DNA of 64,000 nt from an uncultured Oscillospiraceae bacterium (lineage in GTDB: Bacteria > Bacillota > Clostridia > Oscillospirales > Oscillospiraceae). The position numbers and the translations under genes were made by a program. The stretch is from NCBI GenBank assembly GCA_934569045.1, contig CAKTJX010000008.1, positions 1 through 64,000 of the forward strand, given 5' to 3'. Numbering within the stretch: position 1 is the first letter of the stretch; each line of letters opens with the position of its first letter. Under the pieces are notes generated by a model. That model did not search any database. It saw only the letters and a list, made by a program, of their open reading frames with translations, and was not told the DNA's origin. This document shows, in pieces, positions 58,715-64,000 of this stretch.

Positions 58715-59630
58715 AGAGCCAGCACCTCACTTTCTCCTCCCCTACCGAAAACAGGGGCGGCATTTTTTTGCAGATTTCCATACAGTCCTTGCAGCGGTGG
58801 CGATACCGGCAGCCGAAGTTTTCGTAGCCCGTATGGGCCGGGGCGAAGCCTGCCTTGTCCACCTCCATACCGTTTTCCGGGATGGCCCGCAGCATATCCC
58901 GGGTATAAGGGTGCAGGGGCGCGCGCATCAGCTTTTCCGTGGGGCCGTATTCCACCTGCTGGGCCGCGTAAAGCACGCAGATGTGGTCAGAGATTTTTTC
59001 CGCGAACAGCAGATCATGGGTCACGCACAGCAGGCTCTTCTCCCCCAGCTGCCGGAAGGTCTCTGCCACCAGAGCAACCCGTTTTTCATCCAGGCCCTTG
59101 CTGGGCTCGTCCGCCAGCACGATTTTGGGGTCCGCGGCAATGCCCATGGCTACCATGGCCCGCTGCCGCATACCGCCGCTGAAGGTATGGGGATATGCCC
59201 GGGCCAGAGCTTCCTCGTCCCCCAAGTGGAACTTTTTCAGCAGAGAAACACTCTTTGCCTCCGCTTCCTTCCGGTGGAGGCCCTTGTGCTCCATCAGGGG
59301 CTCCCCAACCTGGAAGCCCACCCGCATCAGCGGGTTCAGGGCCTCTCCACCGCCTTGGGGCACATAGGAAATGACAGCGCCCCGGACCTTATCCAGTTCC
59401 TTTCGCTTCATCTGCCAGATGCTTTTCCCATCCAGCAGCACGTCCCCCCTGACCTGGGCCGTCTCCGGCAGGAGCCGCAGGATTGCCAGCAGCAGAACGC
59501 TCTTTCCGCTGCCGGTCTCCCCCACCAGCGCCAGCTTGCCGCCCTCCGGCAGCTCCAGGGACACGTCTTCAACAGCTTGAACATCGCTGTCCGCGCTGAA
59601 TTTTACCGATACATGTTTGATTTCCAGCAT
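58677..59630 (-). CDS. ABC transporter ATPase, DppD/NikD type
   Basis: 317 residues. Walker A GETGSGKSV (about 36-44), signature FSGGMRQRAMVAMG, Walker B KIVLADEPSKGLD and switch His in VTHDLLF. The C-terminal oligopeptide/nickel ABC extension has four cysteines (about 270-305: NFGCRYRHRCKDCMEICKKMPP), a pattern that binds an Fe-S cluster in some Dpp/Opp ATPases. Start ATG 59630 with GAGGTGAGG before it; five bases separate it from the permease gene. Confidence 0.93.
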   Translation of the reverse strand: MLEIKHVSVKFSADSDVQAVEDVSLELPEGGKLALVGETGSGKSVLLLAILRLLPETAQVRGDVLLDGKSIWQMKRKELDKVRGAVISYVPQGGGEALNPLMRVGFQVGEPLMEHKGLHRKEAEAKSVSLLKKFHLGDEEALARAYPHTFSGGMRQRAMVAMGIAADPKIVLADEPSKGLDEKRVALVAETFRQLGEKSLLCVTHDLLFAEKISDHICVLYAAQQVEYGPTEKLMRAPLHPYTRDMLRAIPENGMEVDKAGFAPAHTGYENFGCRYRHRCKDCMEICKKMPPLFSVGEEKVRCWLYADAAGTADKDL

Positions 59631-59635
59631 CTTCC

Positions 59636-60442
59636 TCACCTCTTCTGCTGGCCGTAGTAGCCCACCAGCATGAATCCCAGCACCGCCAGGGAGGTACACA
59701 GAATCGGCGGAAGATACCACCAATATAGCCCCCGTACCACACCGTTTCTGAAAAACGCATAGTGCAAAATGGCACCCCAGCTCTTTTCTCCAAAGGCCCC
59801 CAGGCCCAGGAAACTCAACGATGCCTCCGTCATCATGGCGGAGGATACCGCCATGGCCCCCCGGGACAGGATAATATCCTTCAGATTCGGCAGCAGATGC
59901 TTGAACATGATTACAATGTCCCGCTGGCCGATGGCCTTTTCGATTTTGACAAAGGGCTCTTCCTTCAGCGCCAGAATCTGGGACCGAAGCACCCGGGTGG
60001 TACCCGTCCAGGCGGTAATGCTGATGGCCACCACAATGCTGAGAATTCCGGGGGACAGATAGCACACCAGCAGCGTCGTCAGCGCCAGCCCCGGCACCGC
60101 CATGGCAAGGTTTGTAAGCCCTGTAATGAGCTTATCCACCACGCCGCCGTACCAGCCGGACAGCAGCGCCAGCAGCGTTCCTACACAGGTAACCACCACC
60201 GCCGCGAAGACGCCAATGACCATAGAGATGCGGGTGCCATAGATCAGTTCGCTGAAAATATCCTGCCCCACATCGTTGGTCCCCAGCGGATGCTCCGGGC
60301 TGGGCTTGCCGTAGGTCAGCGCGCTGGTAGCCGCCGGGTCATAGGGGACAATGGCCGGGGCAACGATGGCGATAATCACAAAAAAGCCGATGATCAGGCT
60401 TCCAACCAGCACAGGAATATTGACTTTTTTCTTTTTCTTCAT
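59636..60442 (-). CDS. ABC permease, DppC/NikC type
   Basis: 268 residues with six membrane helices. The N-terminal part has the OppC_N wording PLGTNDVGQDIFSELIYGTRISM at about 52-75. The EAA loop (AIGQRDIVIMFKHLLPNLK) lies near 170-190. It starts eight bases after the other permease gene. Confidence 0.93.
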   Translation of the reverse strand: MKKKKKVNIPVLVGSLIIGFFVIIAIVAPAIVPYDPAATSALTYGKPSPEHPLGTNDVGQDIFSELIYGTRISMVIGVFAAVVVTCVGTLLALLSGWYGGVVDKLITGLTNLAMAVPGLALTTLLVCYLSPGILSIVVAISITAWTGTTRVLRSQILALKEEPFVKIEKAIGQRDIVIMFKHLLPNLKDIILSRGAMAVSSAMMTEASLSFLGLGAFGEKSWGAILHYAFFRNGVVRGLYWWYLPPILCTSLAVLGFMLVGYYGQQKR

Positions 60443-60450
60443 TGTCTCAC

Positions 60451-61428
60451 CTACTTTACGGTCACTCTGGGATCGATGACGCCCACCAGAATGTCACTGA
60501 GCAAATTGGCCATGACCACACAGAACGCAGAGATCAGGAAGCAGAACTGGGCCGTGGGAAAGTCCCGGCTGGATACCGCGTTGTAAAACAGCTGGCCCAT
60601 GCCCTTCCAGCCGAAAATGGTCTCAATCATCATGGAGCCGGACAGCAGGCCGCCCATCTGCATGCACATACTGGTCATATAGGGCAGCATGGCGTTGCGC
60701 ATCACATGGCGGAAGAGAATTTTCCGGTCTGAAAGGCCCTTGGAGGCCGCCGTTACCGTATAGTCCGCGTGGCGCACCTGGGAAACACTGCTCTTCATCA
60801 ACATAAAGTCCCCGGAGCAACGGAACAGAACCAGGATCGAAAGAGGCAGGGCCATATGCTTTAAAATGTCCAGCGTCCGCACCCAGCCTGTGCCGATGCC
60901 GCTGGTCATGCCGCCGATGGGCACCCAACGCAGCCTATAGGCGAACAGGGCCAGCGCCAGAACGCCGATGCAGTTGCTTGGCACCGTGTTCAAAAACAGG
61001 GCAATGGGGGTCAGGATGCAGTCCAGCCGCTTTCCTGGCCGCCATCCTGCCAGCACGCCCAGGACTCCGCCCAGAATGCCGCCCAGAATCCAGGTGGGAA
61101 TGGACAGCAGAATCGTCCAGTGGATGCAGGAGAAAGCATTCTCCACCACCGGTTTCTTATTGGAATATGCAATTCCGAAATCCAGCGTCACCACGCTTTT
61201 GAGGTAGCGCAGATACTGAACGCCCAAAGGTTCATTCAGGCCGTATTTTTCCGCAATGAAGTTCAGTTCCTCCGGGTCCGTATCCAGAAGATAGTAATAT
61301 TCCTCCTGCCCAACAAGATGCTGCAGGGGATCTCCCGGCATAAAGCGAACCATAAAGAAGCTCACCGTGATGATCACATAAATCGTAAAAATGGCCGTCA
61401 AAATTCTTCTCAGCAGATATTTCCCCAT
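60451..61428 (-). CDS. ABC permease, DppB/NikB type
   Basis: 325 residues, six membrane helices. The N-terminal RFMPGDPLQHLVG and the EAA-type loop (TAASKGLSDRKILFRHVMRNAMLP, near 228-250) are typical. Together with the NikC-type permease it forms the channel. A hairpin lies between it and the binding-protein gene upstream. Confidence 0.93.
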   Translation of the reverse strand: MGKYLLRRILTAIFTIYVIITVSFFMVRFMPGDPLQHLVGQEEYYYLLDTDPEELNFIAEKYGLNEPLGVQYLRYLKSVVTLDFGIAYSNKKPVVENAFSCIHWTILLSIPTWILGGILGGVLGVLAGWRPGKRLDCILTPIALFLNTVPSNCIGVLALALFAYRLRWVPIGGMTSGIGTGWVRTLDILKHMALPLSILVLFRCSGDFMLMKSSVSQVRHADYTVTAASKGLSDRKILFRHVMRNAMLPYMTSMCMQMGGLLSGSMMIETIFGWKGMGQLFYNAVSSRDFPTAQFCFLISAFCVVMANLLSDILVGVIDPRVTVK

Positions 61429-61454
61429 GGACCACCAATCCTTTCCGAATGATA

Positions 61455-61493
61455 AAGAAGGCTGCCTCCGCGGGATAGGCGCAAAGGCAGCCG
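61455..61493 (-). terminator. Partial terminator between binding protein and permease genes
   Basis: An 8 bp stem GGCTGCCT/AGGCAGCC (61460-61467 with 61485-61492), with TTCTTTATC on the minus strand. It probably lets the binding protein be made in excess over the membrane parts. Confidence 0.6.
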
Positions 61494-61504
61494 GGAAGAA
61501 ATGC

Positions 61505-63226
61505 TTACTTGCTGGTCAGAGAGTACCAGAGCTCGTCATTGACCACGCCCCAGGAGGGACGGTTGTACCAGCCCTCGTACTTATCGGTACGGTAGGGGTA
61601 GAAGCAGGAGGTCCAGCTCAGAGCGCAGCCGAACAGGGTGTCCGCCGCCTCCTGTTGCAGCCACTGGATGCAGGATACATATTCGTCCTGAGAAGAGGCG
61701 TTCTGCATCCGCCAGACAGTATCGTTGAACTCCTTGTCCGTATAGGTGCCCCACAGCCAGGAAGCGCTGCGCTCCGTGCCGGGCTTGGGCTCATACACAT
61801 AGTAGCGGAAGGCAGAGGTGTGCCGGGCCATACCGGCGGTGGTGTAGCCGATGGCAATATCGTAGTTGCCGTCCTGGATATTGCTCTCCCAGACCTCGGA
61901 GCTGACAATAATCTCCTGATCCACATAGGCGTTGACGCCCACAGCCTTCAGGTTGTCGATCAGAACCTCGGCAATCCGGTTCCGCAGGTCCATCTTCTTG
62001 GAATACTGGGGGACGATCAGGATCTTCATTTCAGAGCCGTCGGGGAATTCCCGGAAGCCGTCATTGTTCACATCCATATAGCCGGCCTCGTCCAGAATCC
62101 GCTCCGCCTCGGCGGTGTCCTGGGCGAACTGAGGCAGGCCATCCAGGTAGCCGGTGCAGCTGGGGGGAATGATACCGGCGCGGGGAACCTCACCGTAGCC
62201 GCCGCCGATTACATCGGTCAGCAGATTCCAGTCCATGGCCTTGGTCACAGCCAGACGGAACTGGTAGTCGGAACCGGCAGGCCGCGTCATGCCGAAGGTG
62301 ATCTGGTCTTCGCCGGAATAAATGCTCTCACCGGGGTCTACGGCGCTGTCGGAGATCAGGTCGATCAGGGTAGCGTCAATGGGGGTAGAGTAGGCATAGT
62401 AGCAGTCGATCTCACCGGCATTCAGGGCCATCATCACAGCGGTCTGGTCGGCATAGGTCTTGATGGTCACGGAATCCACGGTGATTTCGCCGTGATAGTT
62501 GTTTTCAGGAATGGCCTCGTAGTAGGAGACCTGGGCATCTACATCATAGGATACCAGCTTGTAGGGGCCGCAGCCAACGGCGGCATCGGGCTCGGTATAG
62601 TTCTTATACTCGTCAGAGCCCTCAAACTTTTCCCAGACGTGCTTGGGAAGCAGGCCCTGCATGGTTGCGGAGCCGGACAGCCAGCCATAGACATCGGGCT
62701 CGCTGAAGGTGATGCGGCCGCTGTCATCGCCGGTCTGCTCCACGCTGACCAGATGGATGAAGTTGGTGCTCTTGGTGGTGTCCTTCAGGAAGCGGAAGGT
62801 GAAATCGATATCATCCCAGGTAACCTTCTCGCCGTCACTCCAAACCGCGGTGGTGGGCCAGGTGAAGTCCAGGACCTTCCCATCCTCGGAAATCTCGAAG
62901 GAGGTGAAGAAGAAGGGCTGCAGCTGGCCGTTCTCATCCTCATAAATCCAGTTGGCACGGCAGAAGTTCACATAGTTGATCCGGCCGAAGATATCGGTCT
63001 GGCCCACCAGGTTGAAGGTGGTGTTGGCGGTGGTGGTGCCGATCACCAGGTTTTCCACATGCTTTTTGGCAGTCTCCCCGGTGGTTTCCGTCTCGGCGGC
63101 GGCAGCCGCGGTCTCCTGCTGGGCAGCCGTGGTGTCCGCGCCTGCCGTCGTTGTCTGGCTGCCGCAGCCGGCAAACAGACCCATCAGCAGCACAGCCGCC
63201 AGAACAAGGCAAAGTACTTTTTTCAT
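61505..63226 (-). CDS. ABC substrate-binding lipoprotein, family 5 (Dpp/Nik type)
   Basis: 573 residues. Signal peptide with lipobox LLMGLFAGC (Cys near 21), a Thr/Ala/Glu-rich linker to about 55, then the family-5 fold (VENLVIGTTTANTTFNLVGQ). The pocket residues cannot be read to a ligand. Peptides, nickel chelates and other compounds are known ligands of the family. Because the operon is under a cobalamin riboswitch, cobalt, a cobalt chelate or a corrinoid precursor is the best inference. Start ATG 63226 preceded by AAGGAG; the frame open upstream covers the riboswitch terminator. Confidence 0.92.
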   Translation of the reverse strand: MKKVLCLVLAAVLLMGLFAGCGSQTTTAGADTTAAQQETAAAAAETETTGETAKKHVENLVIGTTTANTTFNLVGQTDIFGRINYVNFCRANWIYEDENGQLQPFFFTSFEISEDGKVLDFTWPTTAVWSDGEKVTWDDIDFTFRFLKDTTKSTNFIHLVSVEQTGDDSGRITFSEPDVYGWLSGSATMQGLLPKHVWEKFEGSDEYKNYTEPDAAVGCGPYKLVSYDVDAQVSYYEAIPENNYHGEITVDSVTIKTYADQTAVMMALNAGEIDCYYAYSTPIDATLIDLISDSAVDPGESIYSGEDQITFGMTRPAGSDYQFRLAVTKAMDWNLLTDVIGGGYGEVPRAGIIPPSCTGYLDGLPQFAQDTAEAERILDEAGYMDVNNDGFREFPDGSEMKILIVPQYSKKMDLRNRIAEVLIDNLKAVGVNAYVDQEIIVSSEVWESNIQDGNYDIAIGYTTAGMARHTSAFRYYVYEPKPGTERSASWLWGTYTDKEFNDTVWRMQNASSQDEYVSCIQWLQQEAADTLFGCALSWTSCFYPYRTDKYEGWYNRPSWGVVNDELWYSLTSK

Positions 63227-63302
63227 GCGTTTCTCTTTCTCCTTTTGGGTGTGCGAAGCCACTTTGGGCCGCATCCCGGATTTTCGGGTATCTGCGGATC
63301 TG

Positions 63303-63338
63303 AAAAAAGGTGCGTCCCGCCGCATGGCAGAACGCACC
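63303..63338 (-). terminator. Cobalamin riboswitch expression-platform terminator
   Basis: GGTGCGT/ACGCACC (63309-63315 with 63332-63338) with six T residues behind it on the minus strand, between the aptamer and the gene start. Confidence 0.88.
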
Positions 63339-63399
63339 CTTACAGACAATACCTTATCCTATTGGTGTAAGCTCGGTCCCCCACCGGAACGTCAGACAC

Positions 63400-63575
63400 T
63401 TCCAACGGCAGGTCTCCTGGCTTCGGTTCCACGCACTTCGTCCCCTTCTCGGCAGAGCCAATGGGCTATTGACGAAGCGCTCCCCATCACAGTAGAGCGG
63501 GCTGCGGCAGATTCACACTGCCTTCCCTTTTAAACCCTCCGAACTTTCTCGGAAGGTACCGGTGGATGCAAATAT
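63400..63575 (-). ncRNA. Cobalamin (B12) riboswitch
   Basis: Minus-strand blocks occur in order: AAAAGGGAAGGCAGTGTGAATC, then GCAGCCCGC-x4-ACTGT, AGCCCATTGG, GAGAAGGGGACGAAG and the B12 box GAAGCCAGGAGACCTGCC (63408-63425). It starts about ten bases after the promoter's predicted start site and ends before the terminator. Cobalamin binding should switch the downstream importer operon off. Confidence 0.97.
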
Positions 63576-63587
63576 CCAATTGCCCTG

Positions 63588-63615
63588 ATTATACTACGTT
63601 TCCTGTAAAAAGCAA
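63588..63615 (-). promoter_or_regulatory. Promoter of the B12-controlled importer operon
   Basis: TTGCTT (63610-63615), 16 bases, TATAAT (63588-63593) on the minus strand. Confidence 0.78.
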
Positions 63616-63638
63616 GAGGGAAATGGATATTTTTATAC

Positions 63639-64000
63639 TTATTCATCATTTTCTCGAATGGATTGCATTTCTCTTTTAGGAATCTCCGGATATACCTTTC
63701 CCAGGGCATAAAAGCTGACAAAAAGCACAAACAGCAGCAGATTATGGCCAATCATGCAGCCCCAGGCGGAAACCAGGCCCAGCCCCAGAAGCCGGGTGCA
63801 GACAAAGGTTCCGAGGATGCGGACGCACCACATCCCCAAAATGTTGAATACGAAGGGCGGAACCGTCCGGCCCACGCCCTGCATGACGCCCTCCAGCACA
63901 ATGGGCACACCATAAAAGGGCTCGGAAACGGCCACCATCCGCAGCACCCTGGTGCCCAAGGCCTTGACCTGAGGATCTTTTGTAAAAATCGACATGAGCT
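63639..64000 (-). CDS. MATE family exporter, C-terminal part (cut by window edge)
   Basis: The last 118-120 residues of a MATE-type transporter. FTKDPQVKALGTRVLRMVAVSEPFYGVPIVLEGVMQG is the typical loop and helix 9 or 10 wording of the family. The gene continues beyond base 64000. It is distinct from the complete MATE gene at 33484. It ends about 25 bases before the importer operon's -35, with no clear terminator in between. Confidence 0.88.
   Translation of the reverse strand, partial: LMSIFTKDPQVKALGTRVLRMVAVSEPFYGVPIVLEGVMQGVGRTVPPFVFNILGMWCVRILGTFVCTRLLGLGLVSAWGCMIGHNLLLFVLFVSFYALGKVYPEIPKREMQSIRENDE

Overview
The window is a piece of chromosome from a moderately GC-rich, anaerobic, spore-forming member of the Clostridia, most likely an Oscillospirales gut bacterium. 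This rests on gene content: dipicolinate synthase (dpaAB), a SpoVB-like flippase, HPr kinase, an anaerobic class III ribonucleotide reductase, long-form HPF, the prs-pth-mfd order, a Na+-pump decarboxylase module, several ECF sigma/anti-sigma pairs, and Firmicutes-type riboswitches (SAM-I, yybP-ykoY, cobalamin). No prophage, transposase, CRISPR array, tRNA or complete rRNA gene was seen. The left edge may hold the tandem promoters and leader of an rRNA operon that runs off the window.

Layout. 0-9 kb: hpf and a DUF4364 gene (minus), dpaAB (plus), a sigma/membrane anti-sigma pair, nadE, and metK under a SAM-I riboswitch, with a 161-bp palindrome in the metK leader. 9-16 kb: rhomboid-like zinc-finger protein, glpK, small lipoprotein, a second sigma/anti-sigma pair, an SSB-like protein, nth, SpoVB-like flippase. 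16-21 kb: a LysR regulator with a clear operator in front of a 2-hydroxycarboxylate transporter and an alpha/beta hydrolase; then a yybP-ykoY (Mn2+-type) riboswitch with its own terminator in front of a Na+-pump decarboxylase beta subunit and a 41-residue gamma-like subunit. 21-31 kb: xpaC-telA, a secreted leucine-rich-repeat/cohesin/dockerin protein downstream of ftsH, rlmB, and a P-type ATPase relative that lacks the catalytic motif. 31-39 kb: a third sigma/anti-sigma pair with repeated DUF4367-like domains, a MATE exporter, a cluster resembling Bacillus ydjGHI, and an O-antigen-polymerase-like protein. 39-50 kb: prs-pth-mfd, vanW, blaI/blaR1-like pair, copZ. 50-64 kb: nrdD with two NrdR boxes, galM, a Cys-rich unknown, rpmB, hprK, rluD-type synthase, and a six-gene ABC importer operon under a cobalamin riboswitch, ending with part of a second MATE gene.

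The most striking unexplained feature is a dispersed element of 185-200 bases found four times in full and once in a variant form. It always starts at or within about 15 bases of a stop codon, in the gene's own orientation. It is a chain of short hairpins separated by the near-invariant spacer GAAATC, then a GTCCC-NNN-GGGAC hairpin, then an intrinsic terminator. Stem sequences differ between copies while pairing and spacers are kept, which points to a structured 3'-UTR RNA or a mobile palindromic repeat. The two other leading candidates for new biology are the B12-controlled Dpp/Nik-type importer with a CGGC-domain protein, and the Mn2+-type riboswitch in front of an orphan decarboxylase beta/gamma pair.
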